NCBI RefSeq assembly: GCF_005930975.1
Contig: NZ_VBSE01000043.1
Location: 124,001 to 188,000, forward strand
Length of the DNA: 64,000 bases
Source: Apilactobacillus kunkeei
GTDB lineage: Bacteria; Bacillota; Bacilli; Lactobacillales; Lactobacillaceae
Direction: 5' to 3'
Shown here: piece by piece, positions 37,776 through 47,598 of the stretch
Layout of the letters: every line of letters begins with the position of its first letter
Numbering within the stretch: the first letter of the stretch is position 1
Made by a program: the position numbers and the translations under genes
The notes under the pieces: model-generated
What the model was told of the DNA's origin: nothing
Databases searched by the model: none
Seen by the model: only the letters and a program-made list of their open reading frames with translations

Positions 37776-40700
37776 TTATTTGCTTAATTCTTCTGTATTA
37801 ATCCAGTAATTATGATTGTCTAAACTGACTAATGCGTATTTAGCACCTAAGAATTCTTTGAATTCTCTATCACATAATTGAGCTGTCTTAATTACTTTCA
37901 CTTCTCTATCACCATCTAAATACTTAACAAAATGATTATCACGATAGTTAGCGAAGTCCTTATCTTTTGCCCAAAGTGTTGCACCGTCTTTGGCAATCAT
38001 TTGATCACTTAATCCTTGTGTTGATAAATCATCACTGTAGAATGTTTCAAGGCTATGATCACTTAGCATTTTTTCAACAGAACGTTTAGATGCATTACCA
38101 TCCATCCAAGATGAATACTTCTTGTAGAATTCTTCATACTTATCGTCAGGGGTCCAACCGTTTTCAAATATGTCGTCAAGACTTTCAATTACTTCATCAT
38201 TAGTCTTAACAATTGGACCTGGTGCTTCTTTAACGAAGTCAAAATAGAACCCTCGAATGGCATTTGCATAATCTTCTAAATCGTAAGTAAAGAAAATCAT
38301 TGGACGTTTTAATGTTGCATAATCAAACATTACTGATGAGTAATCAGTAATCAATACATCACTGATTAGATATAATTCAGAAATATCTGGATAGTTGCTT
38401 ACATTAAGTGCAAATCCCTCGTAATCACTTAAATCTAGATTACTAGAGATTAAGTAGTGAGTTCTTACTAGCACGTATGCTTTACCCTCATAACGTTCTT
38501 GTAGCTTTTGTAAATCAAGGTGTAACTTCGCCGTAAACTCATCGTTTTTAATGTATTCATTATCACGCCAAGTCGGAGCATACAAGATAACCTTTTTATT
38601 ATCTTCGATTCCCAAGTCATTCTTAATTTCGGAGATATCACTATAGTTATAATTTACTAAAATGTCGTTTCTTGGATATCCATCCAATTGGATTTGACTA
38701 GCTTGCATTCTAAAGCAGCGTTGCATAATCTCTGCTGAATACATATTAGGTGCAATCAATCTTGTCCATCTTCTGTTATCCTTAAAGACGTCTTCATGGT
38801 ATTTAGCAACATTTACACCCGGCATTGTTACCTTCATAACGTCGGCACCAATGGTCTTTAGTGGTGTTCCATGCCAAGTTTGTAATACGACAGTGTCTTT
38901 ACTTGGGTGCCATCTGAATGGACGACGTGAATTTGTTACCCAGTACTTAGCTCTTGCTTGTTTTAAGATTCCTCTGAAACCAAATCTAGTTACATAAGGA
39001 ATTTGATTTAATTCAAAGAATTCACGATCTTCCTTGTTGACGTTCCAGTATAGTTTAAATCCAGGATAGTTGGCTTTCATGTATTCATAAATTGCCTTAG
39101 GATTGTCTGAATATTGGGTTCCAAAGAAACTATCGAAAATCACGATATCCTTCTTAGCAAGACGTTTTGATAGTTCATTTAACAACTTTGCTTGAAAGAA
39201 GTTAGTATCCCAGAAATGACCAATCTTCTTAAATAGCAAACTCTTGGCTGGTTCTTGGTCTAAATCTTCTCTTTGGGTATTCAATACTGTTTCAACAACT
39301 TGTTGAGTGGCATCCCCATTACGACCGTATTGAGCAAACTCATCACAGAATGTTTCCATTTGGTCTGCATAATTGTCAGCAACTGAATCGATATGTCTGA
39401 TGCGATCAATCAATTCGTCTTCAGTCTTAACAATTGGTCCAGGCATTTGCTTGTAGTAATCCAAGTAGACACCTCGGTTAGCTTCGTCTAAGTACCAATC
39501 AGCATCGTATGCGTAGAAAATCATTGGACGTTTTAGATGTGCGTAGTCAAACATTACTGATGAGTAATCGGTGATCATTGCATCACTGATTAGGTACAAA
39601 TCGTTAATATTATCGTAGTCACTAACGTCGTATACGAATCCAGGATTACTGTAAAAACTATTTGAATGAGCTACAAAGTAATGCAAACGAACAAGCAGAA
39701 CGTAACCATCTGATAATTTTTCTTGTAGCTTGTCTAAATCAAGCTTGAAGTCAAAACCACCATCAGCTCTAAATGTTGGTGCATATAAAATTACACGTTT
39801 GTTTAGAGGAATACCGAGTTTATTCTTAATTGAATTGATGTAATCTGTATTGTTATTAGTGTACAATTCATCATTTCTAGGGAATCCTGATTTAATAACT
39901 TTTTGACTGTAGTTGAATGCGTGTTTAGCGGTCTTTTCCATGTAATCAGAAGGTACTACTAAGTAGTCCCAACGACGATTTCTCATTGCAAAACGATTTT
40001 GTAATTTGTTAGTTCCAAATTTAAAGTGTGGTTCATCAAATCCCATGTGCTTTAAAAATGTACCATGAAGTGTTTCCACTTCGATTTGACCCTTACGCTT
40101 AGCATAGCGATTAGGCATGTTAGTGTTTTGAATAATGTATCTAGCAACCGCTAAATAATACCAATATTTAAATGTGTTTACTCGAACTTTTTCACCGTTT
40201 CCAGTAATTTTTGTTTCGATGTTATTAAAAATCCACACTGTTTTTATTTCTGGATGATTTTCTTCAACATATTGGTACATCAACTTTTCGTTACTATCAA
40301 ACTTGCTTGACCAATAAGAGTCAAAGACCATCACATTTCTAAGTGGTAATAATCTCATCAATGGATATAAAACCGAGTAAGAAATCGCACGTAGCCCCTT
40401 CTTAGAATCCATAAATCCAAAGAAAGGTTGTACTATTTCGAAGATAAGATTCATACTCTTATCCTTCTTTACTGTGTAAAAAATTTGTGATTTTCCATTA
40501 AAAGGTAATTCAGTTTTCTTAATACGACACTTTTTGGAATACTTAATTCGGTAGGTTTGAGCATTACCATCGAGTTGAAGGTAAATTTTAAATTGATAGT
40601 CACCTTCAAGTAATTCCAATTGCTCCATGTTGTCAGAAGTTAGTGCAAAATCAAATTCAAAACTGTCACCGTTTATTTGGAAATGGTTGGATGTTGGATC

Positions 40701-42815
40701 CAATATCTTTCTAGTTGCCTTATCAGCACTAATTAACTCAATATGAGCTTGTGATGCCAAGACTGAGCTCGGATCAACTGATTTATTCATTTTGGCAGAA
40801 ACATGTAAGACGTTATTAGAATCAACATTGACTTCCTTAGCAACAAATGGTGCTTCTTCCAACATTAGTTGCATATTCCTAATATCTCCATAAAATAATG
40901 AAATTGCATCCCCATCATCCAAATTAATTTGCTGATTAATTTTATTTGAAGAAAATGAATAGTTCATTTCAGCATGGGTAAAATTATCTAAAATAATTAA
41001 CTTGAGTTCTTGGTTACGAGCCTTGTCGTTAATTTCTTTAACATGAAATGCAAAAATATTTTCTTTTTGATTAATCGAATGAATGATAGTGCCATTTTCA
41101 GATATTAATACGGCATTGTATCCAGATACATCCATGTTAACAACGTTAAAACTTAGTTCCTGTTTATCATCACTGACTGTTGGATAACTAACAACTGGTC
41201 TTCTATGAGAATCAGAGTTTAAATCGATTACTTCAAAGACTAGTGAACCAACACTATTAAATCTAGTAATCACTTTTACGCCATTGTATTCAAACGGTAA
41301 AATGTTTTTTTGTGATAATTTTTCACTTGGATTAGTAGCAAAATCCTTCACCATAATGTGGTTATCCACAGTGTTTGTGATTTGTATTTTCCAAGTTCCA
41401 ACGCCTAAAGTATTGATTGCTTGTTTAATATTAAAATCAACTTCGTAATCAGCGTTGTTGTACTTAGCATTTGGCTTTAGAGTTCTTCTAACAAAGGGAC
41501 TTTCAACTCTTTTAATTTGAACCTTAACAGTCTTTTGGTTCTTAACATTAATCAAACTAGCTTGTAATGATTCATTCTTATTACCATCTCCAAATGTTTG
41601 TTTAACGAGATGAAGCTTAGTAATCTTAAATGACCCATCGATTCTAATATCACCGTTATCAACATTTGTAAATTCAACGTCTCTAATCTTTTGGTTAAAA
41701 CGACTGTTGTTATCGTTTAAATTAACATTATCAACTAGTTGCTTCTTATCACCTAGTTCAGGCGCAATTAGTCGGTAGTTTGATCCACCAATTGAATGTT
41801 TAAATTCACCAATTTGCTTTTTATAAGAAATGTCATTAATGACATCGACATCGTTATATCTAATTGCTGAATATAGAATTTGTTGTTTGACTGGCAAACG
41901 GTAGAATATTTCTGAATCCCACAAGTGCCAATCTCTTAGGAACTTGTAAACCATTTCTTGAGCTTGGTAAATATAATCACTGCTATTATCACCTAGGTTT
42001 TGAATAAAGATAAATAAATCTAGGAACAATGCCTTATATTTAAAGTCCTGAACAAATGCGTCTTCTTCACTAAATCCATTGCTTAAAATGATTTGTAGTG
42101 TTCTTCTAAGTGAACTTAGTCGACTTTCAAAGTTTGAAAGCGCACTTCTTGTTTGGGTAATGGAATCGGCACTTTCACGCCATCTCCATTCATAGACATC
42201 ATCTTCTACAACTGAAGTCTTACGTGACTTCAAATGTGCCTCCATTGAAAATGGAATATCTTCGTAGATGATGCCTTCCACAAACTTGATGCTGTTATCA
42301 AGTAAGAAGGAACGCTTGTATAGTTTATTCCAACTGGTTGTGTCATAAATCAAGTCATGGTTGGTTGTAATGTGCGTATTATCGTAATCATCGTGCACAG
42401 CAAAAGAATGTAGGTATGAGTTTTCATAACGATCCTTATCAAAACGTTTAACAAAACCTACAACTAAGTCTGAGTCGTTTTGACGTGCTTTAAACGCCAT
42501 TGAAGAATAAGCATTAGCAGGAACAATGTCATCACCATCAACGAAGGCAATGTACTTTCCTCTAGCGTGCTTCATCCCATAATTTCTAGTGTTACTTAAA
42601 CCACCGTTTTCTTTATGTAGTGCTCTAAAATTATTATATTTATTTGCGAATTCATCAATAATTTTACTTGTATTATCAGTTGATCCATCATCAATCATCA
42701 ATACTTCAAGGCTTTCCATAGGGAAATTTGTATTAGCAATGGATGACAAACATTTTTCAATGTAATCTTGTACGTTATAGCAGGCCACTATCACGGATAG
42801 ATATGGTTCATTCAT
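37776..42815 (-). CDS. Giant GT2 - CDP-glycerol glycerophosphotransferase x2 fusion (teichoic acid polymerase)
   Basis: A 1679-residue protein that probably builds a glycosylated teichoic acid or similar wall polymer. Residues 5-240 are a GT-A glycosyltransferase (VIVACYNV at 8-15, DDGSTDNT at 42-49, DGDD at 93-96). Residues 330-810 resemble no domain I recognise and look beta-rich. Two CDP-glycerol glycerophosphotransferase modules follow: about 826-1190 ([57 protein letters not shown]) and about 1222-1580 ([54 protein letters not shown]). The C-terminal 60 residues may be a small SH3-like domain. No membrane helix is evident. It is remote from the tagB-tagG group and has its own promoter and leader hairpin. 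Confidence 0.9.
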   Translation of the reverse strand: MNEPYLSVIVACYNVQDYIEKCLSSIANTNFPMESLEVLMIDDGSTDNTSKIIDEFANKYNNFRALHKENGGLSNTRNYGMKHARGKYIAFVDGDDIVPANAYSSMAFKARQNDSDLVVGFVKRFDKDRYENSYLHSFAVHDDYDNTHITTNHDLIYDTTSWNKLYKRSFLLDNSIKFVEGIIYEDIPFSMEAHLKSRKTSVVEDDVYEWRWRESADSITQTRSALSNFESRLSSLRRTLQIILSNGFSEEDAFVQDFKYKALFLDLFIFIQNLGDNSSDYIYQAQEMVYKFLRDWHLWDSEIFYRLPVKQQILYSAIRYNDVDVINDISYKKQIGEFKHSIGGSNYRLIAPELGDKKQLVDNVNLNDNNSRFNQKIRDVEFTNVDNGDIRIDGSFKITKLHLVKQTFGDGNKNESLQASLINVKNQKTVKVQIKRVESPFVRRTLKPNAKYNNADYEVDFNIKQAINTLGVGTWKIQITNTVDNHIMVKDFATNPSEKLSQKNILPFEYNGVKVITRFNSVGSLVFEVIDLNSDSHRRPVVSYPTVSDDKQELSFNVVNMDVSGYNAVLISENGTIIHSINQKENIFAFHVKEINDKARNQELKLIILDNFTHAEMNYSFSSNKINQQINLDDGDAISLFYGDIRNMQLMLEEAPFVAKEVNVDSNNVLHVSAKMNKSVDPSSVLASQAHIELISADKATRKILDPTSNHFQINGDSFEFDFALTSDNMEQLELLEGDYQFKIYLQLDGNAQTYRIKYSKKCRIKKTELPFNGKSQIFYTVKKDKSMNLIFEIVQPFFGFMDSKKGLRAISYSVLYPLMRLLPLRNVMVFDSYWSSKFDSNEKLMYQYVEENHPEIKTVWIFNNIETKITGNGEKVRVNTFKYWYYLAVARYIIQNTNMPNRYAKRKGQIEVETLHGTFLKHMGFDEPHFKFGTNKLQNRFAMRNRRWDYLVVPSDYMEKTAKHAFNYSQKVIKSGFPRNDELYTNNNTDYINSIKNKLGIPLNKRVILYAPTFRADGGFDFKLDLDKLQEKLSDGYVLLVRLHYFVAHSNSFYSNPGFVYDVSDYDNINDLYLISDAMITDYSSVMFDYAHLKRPMIFYAYDADWYLDEANRGVYLDYYKQMPGPIVKTEDELIDRIRHIDSVADNYADQMETFCDEFAQYGRNGDATQQVVETVLNTQREDLDQEPAKSLLFKKIGHFWDTNFFQAKLLNELSKRLAKKDIVIFDSFFGTQYSDNPKAIYEYMKANYPGFKLYWNVNKEDREFFELNQIPYVTRFGFRGILKQARAKYWVTNSRRPFRWHPSKDTVVLQTWHGTPLKTIGADVMKVTMPGVNVAKYHEDVFKDNRRWTRLIAPNMYSAEIMQRCFRMQASQIQLDGYPRNDILVNYNYSDISEIKNDLGIEDNKKVILYAPTWRDNEYIKNDEFTAKLHLDLQKLQERYEGKAYVLVRTHYLISSNLDLSDYEGFALNVSNYPDISELYLISDVLITDYSSVMFDYATLKRPMIFFTYDLEDYANAIRGFYFDFVKEAPGPIVKTNDEVIESLDDIFENGWTPDDKYEEFYKKYSSWMDGNASKRSVEKMLSDHSLETFYSDDLSTQGLSDQMIAKDGATLWAKDKDFANYRDNHFVKYLDGDREVKVIKTAQLCDREFKEFLGAKYALVSLDNHNYWINTEELSK

Positions 42816-42845
42816 ATTTAAGTGCCTCTCTCATAATATTTTCCA

Positions 42846-42876
42846 ATAAAAAATACCAATTAAAACTTGGCATATC
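42846..42876 (-). promoter_or_regulatory. Terminator-like leader hairpin before the large tagF gene
   Basis: ATGCCAA/TTGGTAT arms (one G-U pair), 6-base loop, then TTTTTTATT on the minus strand. It lies between the candidate promoter at 42919 and the start codon, so it could attenuate transcription; it could also simply end uraA transcripts. Confidence 0.6.
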
Positions 42877-42918
42877 AGTCTAATAATGCGGCAAACTCTC
42901 TCTAATTTACCTATTTGC

Positions 42919-42927
42919 ATTATATCA
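42919..42927 (-). promoter_or_regulatory. Candidate extended -10 promoter of the large tagF gene
   Basis: TGATATAAT on the minus strand (TATAAT 42919-42924), about 40 bases after the uraA stop; the -35 is weak. Confidence 0.5.
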
Positions 42928-42966
42928 CTAAAAGCACTGTTTTTAATTGGTAATTATTAATCTTTA

Positions 42967-44217
42967 CTAATTTTTAGGTAATACAATATTCAATAAAATT
43001 CCTAAGATTACGGATACAGCTAGTCCATTTAATGGCAATGTTCCGATTTTGATCATTAAACCACCGACTCCGATTACCAAAATGGTTGAAACAATCATTA
43101 AATTACGCTTATTTGCTAAATCAATTTTATTTTCAATCATGATTTTAATCCCGCTAGAAGCAATCGTTCCAAATAATAGGAAACTGATACCACCAATTAC
43201 TGGAAGTGGCATTTGCATAATTAAAACGTTTAACTTGTTCACAAATGAGAATAAAATGGCAAATACTGCAGCACCAATCAATACATAGACACTGTGAATC
43301 TTAGTAATTGCCATAACTCCAATGTTTTCACCATAGCTAGTTACTGCCGGACCACCGACTAATCCGGCAAAAATTGAAGCTAAACCGTCACCAGTTAATG
43401 TTCTGTTTAATCCAGGATCCTTAAAGTAATTTCTACCTGTTAATTCATCTAGCACCATCAAGTGACCCAGGTGTTCTGTAATGGTGACGAAAGCGATTGG
43501 TGCAATTGCAATGATTGCTCCCCATTCAAATTTCACATTGTATGAAACGAATGGAATTTCGAATTTAGGCATTGAGAACCATGGAGCATTTGCAATTGTA
43601 CTTAGGTTAACTAATCCCATTGCAATCGATAAAACATATCCACAAATGATAGCTAGTAGGATTGGCATAAATCCTAAAAATCCCTTCAAGTACATGTTAA
43701 AAAATATTGCTAATAGTAGTGTTACTAATGCTACAAAAACGTACTTGTAGTCGTAATTGCCATTTTTTAACATTGCATCATTAGCTGCACTAGATGCTAG
43801 TGATAATCCGATTACGATTACAACAGGGCCAACCACAACTGCTGGTAGTAACTTATCAATCCATTCTGAACCAATCATGGCAATCAATAATGCCACAATT
43901 AAATAAATTACACCAACTGCTATTACCCCTTGAGCAATTCCAGGATAACCAGTTATCTGCATCAAGTACTTCATTGGTACGATGAACGCGAAACTAGAAC
44001 CCATGTAAGCTGGAATCTTCTTCTGTGTTACTAGAATGTGAATTAAAGTCCCAACTCCAGAAGTAAATAAAGCAATGCTTGGACTTAACCCAACCAATAA
44101 CGGAACGATTACTGTGCTTCCAAACATTGAAAACATGTGTTGTAGAGATAAACCAATCCATAGCCATAATCCTGGTTTATCGTTAACATCTAAAATGGTA
44201 TCTGAATTTTTATTCAT
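42967..44217 (-). CDS. Uracil permease (NCS2 family)
   Basis: A membrane symporter that takes up uracil for pyrimidine salvage. The 416 residues form many hydrophobic helices with NCS2 signatures LQHMFSMFGSTVIVPLLVG near 25, AYMGSSFAFIVP near 72, IAIAPIAFVTITEHLGH near 232 (Glu in the substrate site) and PAVTSYGENIGVMAIT near 287. ATG 44217 is 7 bases after AGGGGG; the upstream TTG is too close. Control by a PyrR attenuator supports a uracil rather than xanthine substrate. It follows lepA and has its own promoter. Confidence 0.93.
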   Translation of the reverse strand: MNKNSDTILDVNDKPGLWLWIGLSLQHMFSMFGSTVIVPLLVGLSPSIALFTSGVGTLIHILVTQKKIPAYMGSSFAFIVPMKYLMQITGYPGIAQGVIAVGVIYLIVALLIAMIGSEWIDKLLPAVVVGPVVIVIGLSLASSAANDAMLKNGNYDYKYVFVALVTLLLAIFFNMYLKGFLGFMPILLAIICGYVLSIAMGLVNLSTIANAPWFSMPKFEIPFVSYNVKFEWGAIIAIAPIAFVTITEHLGHLMVLDELTGRNYFKDPGLNRTLTGDGLASIFAGLVGGPAVTSYGENIGVMAITKIHSVYVLIGAAVFAILFSFVNKLNVLIMQMPLPVIGGISFLLFGTIASSGIKIMIENKIDLANKRNLMIVSTILVIGVGGLMIKIGTLPLNGLAVSVILGILLNIVLPKN

Positions 44218-44256
44218 AACCAATCCCCCTAAATAATTTCAGAGCTTTAACCTAGC

Positions 44257-44337
44257 AAAAAAGGTCTATTCATCCCTAGACGAATAGACCTTCACAAATT
44301 TTATTAAATTCGCTAATCTTATCAGCCTCACGGGACT
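44257..44337 (-). promoter_or_regulatory. PyrR attenuator of the uracil permease gene
   Basis: The minus strand carries AGTCCCGTGAGGCT (44324-44337), a match to the PyrR anti-terminator-binding loop ARUCCNGNGAGGYU. Downstream is an intrinsic terminator: GGTCTATTC/GAATAGACC arms (44263-44271 and 44282-44290) followed by TTTTTT. When uridine nucleotides are plentiful PyrR should promote termination. Confidence 0.93.
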
Positions 44338-44364
44338 AAATTAAAGACTCTATATTTTTAATAT

Positions 44365-44393
44365 ATCATACTGATAATTTCTTATGAAGTCAA
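44365..44393 (-). promoter_or_regulatory. Uracil permease promoter
   Basis: TTGACT (44388-44393), 17 bases, TATGAT (44365-44370). The -35 directly abuts the lepA stop codon. Confidence 0.88.
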
Positions 44394-46232
44394 TTACTTT
44401 TTATCGCTTTCTTCTTCATCAGTTTGTAGAACAGCCATGAATGCGGCTTGTGGAATTTCCACTTTACCAACGGCCTTCATACGTTTCTTACCAGCTTTTT
44501 GCTTTTCTAGTAACTTCATTCTTCTAGTTCTGTCACCACCATATAGATGTGCAGTAACATCCTTACGGTATGCTTTAATATTAGTTCTAGCAATTACCTT
44601 AGCACCAATTGCGGCTTGAACAGGAATTTCGAAGTTTTGACGTGGAATAATCTTCTTAAGTTTTTCAACGATTACTCGAGCACGACTAGCTGAGAATTGA
44701 CGGTGAGAAATGAAACTCAATGCATCGACCTTTTCACCGTTCAATAGGATATCAATCTTAACTAGATCAGAAGGCTTGTAGTCCCCTAATTCGTAATCAA
44801 GTGATGCATATCCTCTAGTGGTTGACTTCAACTTATCAAAGAAGTCAAAGATGATTTCTGACAATGGAATTGAGTACATGATGTTGACACGATAATCATC
44901 AATATATTCCATTGTTTCGAATTGCCCACGACGTGATTGGCAAAGCTCCATCACGGCACCAACATAATCGTTAGGCACCATTACAGTTGCTTTTACGTAT
45001 GGTTCTTCAACCGCTTTGATTTCTGAAGCATCTGGCATTTCCGATGGGTTTTCCACATCTTTTCTTTGACCATCGGTGGTAAAGACGTGGTAAGTAACGG
45101 ATGGAGCGGTAGTGATTAAATCTAGATTGAATTCTCTTTCTAAACGTTCTTGCACAACATCCATGTGTAACATACCTAAGAATCCACATCTAAAGCCAAA
45201 TCCAAGTGCTTGTGATGATTCAGGCTCGAATTCTAATGCAGCATCATTTAATTTAAGTTTTTCAAGTGATTCTCTTAAGTCACCAAACTTGGCATTGTCG
45301 GTTGGGTATAATCCAGAATAAACCATTGGTTCCATTTCACGATAACCTGGTAATGGTTCATCTGCTGGATTATCAGCATTAGTAACTGTATCCCCCACAC
45401 GAGTTTGGTTGATATCCTTTATACTTGCTGTAATGTACCCAACGTCACCCGCCATTAAGTATTCTCTTTGAACAGGATGTGGTGAGTTAACACCAACTTC
45501 GGTAACTTCGTATTCACTACCACTATTCATTAAGCGAATTTTATCTCCTGGTTTAACAACACCATCTCTTAAACGAACACTCAAAACAACTCCACGATAA
45601 TCATCATAAACAGAGTCAAAGACAAGCGCTTTTAATGGTGCATCTATATCACCTTGAGGAGCAGGTACTTCTTCCACAATTCTTTCTAGTAAATCTTCAA
45701 TTCCAATTCCCTTTTTAGCACTAGCTAAAACGGCATTTTCAGCATCGATGCCAATTATATCTTCAACTTCTTTTTTTACCATGTCTGGTTGTGCAGAAGG
45801 TAAATCAATCTTATTAATTACAGGAACAATCTCCAAATCATCATCGATTGCCAAGTAAACATTAGCTAAAGTTTGTGCTTCAACGCCTTGGGCAGCATCA
45901 ACGACTAAAACGGCACCTTCACAGGCAGCCAAGCTTCTCGATACTTCATATGAGAAATCGACATGTCCTGGTGTATCGATAAGATGAAATTCATAGTCAT
46001 GACCATCCTTAGAATGGTACTTTAGCTCAACTGCATTCAACTTAATTGTGATTCCACGTTCTCTTTCTAATTCCATGTCATCCAATAATTGGTTTTGCAT
46101 ATCTCTTTTTGCGACAGTATCTGTCATTTCTAAAATTCGATCGGCTAAAGTAGATTTACCATGATCAATATGAGCAACAATCGAAAAGTTACGAATGTAT
46201 TTTTGATGTTCCTTCATTTTTTCTATGTCCAT
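44394..46232 (-). CDS. lepA: Elongation factor 4 (LepA)
   Basis: A ribosome-bound translational GTPase linked to elongation fidelity and 30S biogenesis. G1 is AHIDHGKST (20-28), G3 DTPGHVD near 82 and G4 NKIDLP near 136. EF-G-like domains II, III and V follow, then the LepA-specific C-terminal domain with [20 protein letters not shown] near 527. ATG 46232 is chosen because AGGA is 6-7 bases upstream; an ATG seven codons earlier has no site. Length is 612 residues. It follows dnaJ and its terminator. Confidence 0.97.
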   Translation of the reverse strand: MDIEKMKEHQKYIRNFSIVAHIDHGKSTLADRILEMTDTVAKRDMQNQLLDDMELERERGITIKLNAVELKYHSKDGHDYEFHLIDTPGHVDFSYEVSRSLAACEGAVLVVDAAQGVEAQTLANVYLAIDDDLEIVPVINKIDLPSAQPDMVKKEVEDIIGIDAENAVLASAKKGIGIEDLLERIVEEVPAPQGDIDAPLKALVFDSVYDDYRGVVLSVRLRDGVVKPGDKIRLMNSGSEYEVTEVGVNSPHPVQREYLMAGDVGYITASIKDINQTRVGDTVTNADNPADEPLPGYREMEPMVYSGLYPTDNAKFGDLRESLEKLKLNDAALEFEPESSQALGFGFRCGFLGMLHMDVVQERLEREFNLDLITTAPSVTYHVFTTDGQRKDVENPSEMPDASEIKAVEEPYVKATVMVPNDYVGAVMELCQSRRGQFETMEYIDDYRVNIMYSIPLSEIIFDFFDKLKSTTRGYASLDYELGDYKPSDLVKIDILLNGEKVDALSFISHRQFSASRARVIVEKLKKIIPRQNFEIPVQAAIGAKVIARTNIKAYRKDVTAHLYGGDRTRRMKLLEKQKAGKKRMKAVGKVEIPQAAFMAVLQTDEEESDKK

Positions 46233-46330
46233 GTTTATTCCTACTTTCAACATAATGTATTAATACAATTATAACAACCCAAAAGGCAATTCACAAACTA
46301 AATCATGATATCAAAATTCTTTTTAACAAC

Positions 46331-46356
46331 AAAAAAGAGTCGCTTATGCGACTCTT
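46331..46356 (-). terminator. dnaJ terminator
   Basis: AAGAGTCGCA/TGCGACTCTT arms with a tiny loop, then TTTTTTGTTGTT on the minus strand, immediately after the dnaJ stop. Confidence 0.92.
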
Positions 46357-46359
46357 AAT

Positions 46360-47517
46360 TTATTTCTTACCATTCATAGCATCTTTCATCTTTTCGAAGA
46401 ATCCACCATTCTTGTATTCTTCTTCGCCAGATGCTTCAGCAAAAGCTTTTAGAGCTTGTTTTTGTTGTTTGTTTAAACTCTTAGGAGTGACAATCTTAAC
46501 AGTTACTAGTTCATCACCTTTTGAACTACTGTTAATCTTAGGCATTCCCTTCCCTCTTAATCTGAAAGTAGTGTTGGATTGAGTTCCAGCGGGAACCTTC
46601 ATTTCAACGTCACCATATACGGTCTTAACCTTGATAGTACTACCTAAAGTAGCTTGGGTAAATGAGATGTTTTGTGAGTAATGTAAATTAGAGCCATCAC
46701 GTTCAAAATCACGACTAGGCTTTACTCTAAATACGATAAACAAGTCACCGTAAGGTCCACCGTTTTCACCAGCTTCTCCTTGTCCTTGTAATCTCATTTG
46801 TTGCCCATCATCAACACCGGCAGGAACGTTTACTTCAACCTTGTGACTTTCATGCATGTGACCAGAGCCACCACACTTAGGACACTTGTCCTTAATTTCT
46901 TTACCAGTTCCTCCACAAGTAGGACATGGATGTTGAGTTTGCATTTGACCTAATGGTGTATTTTGAACTGATGTTACATAACCACTACCGTTACATTGGT
47001 GACAAGTTTCTGGATGAGTTCCTGGTTTTGCACCTGAACCATCACAGGTATCACACTTAGCTTCACGATCGTATCTGATAGTAGTCTTTTTACCAAAAAC
47101 AGCATCTTCAAAATTAATTGTCATTTGGTATTGAAGATCACGACCCTTAACTGGAGCATTTGGATCTCTTTGTGCACCTCGTGCGCCACCACCAAAGAAT
47201 TGGCTAAAGATGTCGTCGAATCCGCCACCACCGAAACCAGAGAATCCTCCAGCTCCGCCTCCGAAGCCTCCGGCACCTCCGCCGAAACCACCAGATGGGC
47301 CATCAGCGGAGCCAAATTGATCATAATTACGACGTTTTTGTTCGTCGCTTAGAACTTCGTAAGCTTCGTTAATTTCTTTAAACTTCTTTTCAGCACCGGG
47401 TTCTTTGTTGATATCAGGATGATACTTCTTAGACATTTTACGGTAAGCGTGCTTAATGTCATCTTGACTGGCATCTTTTGATAATCCCAGAATTGAATAA
47501 TAATCCTTATCTGCCAT
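46360..47517 (-). CDS. dnaJ: Chaperone protein DnaJ
   Basis: The Hsp40 partner of DnaK; it delivers substrates and stimulates DnaK ATPase. The J domain with HPD at 33-35 is followed by a very glycine- and phenylalanine-rich linker (about 75-110), four CxxCxGxG zinc repeats ([32 protein letters not shown], about 155-220), and two beta-sandwich C-terminal domains. ATG 47517 follows GGGGG by 6 bases, giving 385 residues. It is the last gene of the heat-shock operon and is separated from dnaK by a strong terminator. Confidence 0.97.
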   Translation of the reverse strand: MADKDYYSILGLSKDASQDDIKHAYRKMSKKYHPDINKEPGAEKKFKEINEAYEVLSDEQKRRNYDQFGSADGPSGGFGGGAGGFGGGAGGFSGFGGGGFDDIFSQFFGGGARGAQRDPNAPVKGRDLQYQMTINFEDAVFGKKTTIRYDREAKCDTCDGSGAKPGTHPETCHQCNGSGYVTSVQNTPLGQMQTQHPCPTCGGTGKEIKDKCPKCGGSGHMHESHKVEVNVPAGVDDGQQMRLQGQGEAGENGGPYGDLFIVFRVKPSRDFERDGSNLHYSQNISFTQATLGSTIKVKTVYGDVEMKVPAGTQSNTTFRLRGKGMPKINSSSKGDELVTVKIVTPKSLNKQQKQALKAFAEASGEEEYKNGGFFEKMKDAMNGKK

Positions 47518-47546
47518 TTTTATCCCCCATAACATTCATTTTGAAA

Positions 47547-47587
47547 TAAAAGGTCAAAGCCCAACAAGTCAGACTTTGACCCTTTTA
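47547..47587 (-). terminator. Terminator between dnaK and dnaJ
   Basis: GGTCAAAG/CTTTGACC arms (47552-47559 and 47574-47581) close a 14-base loop and are followed by TTTTATTTC. It implies that dnaJ is made at a lower level by read-through, or from an unseen promoter. Confidence 0.8.
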
Positions 47588-47598
47588 AAGTAATCTAA

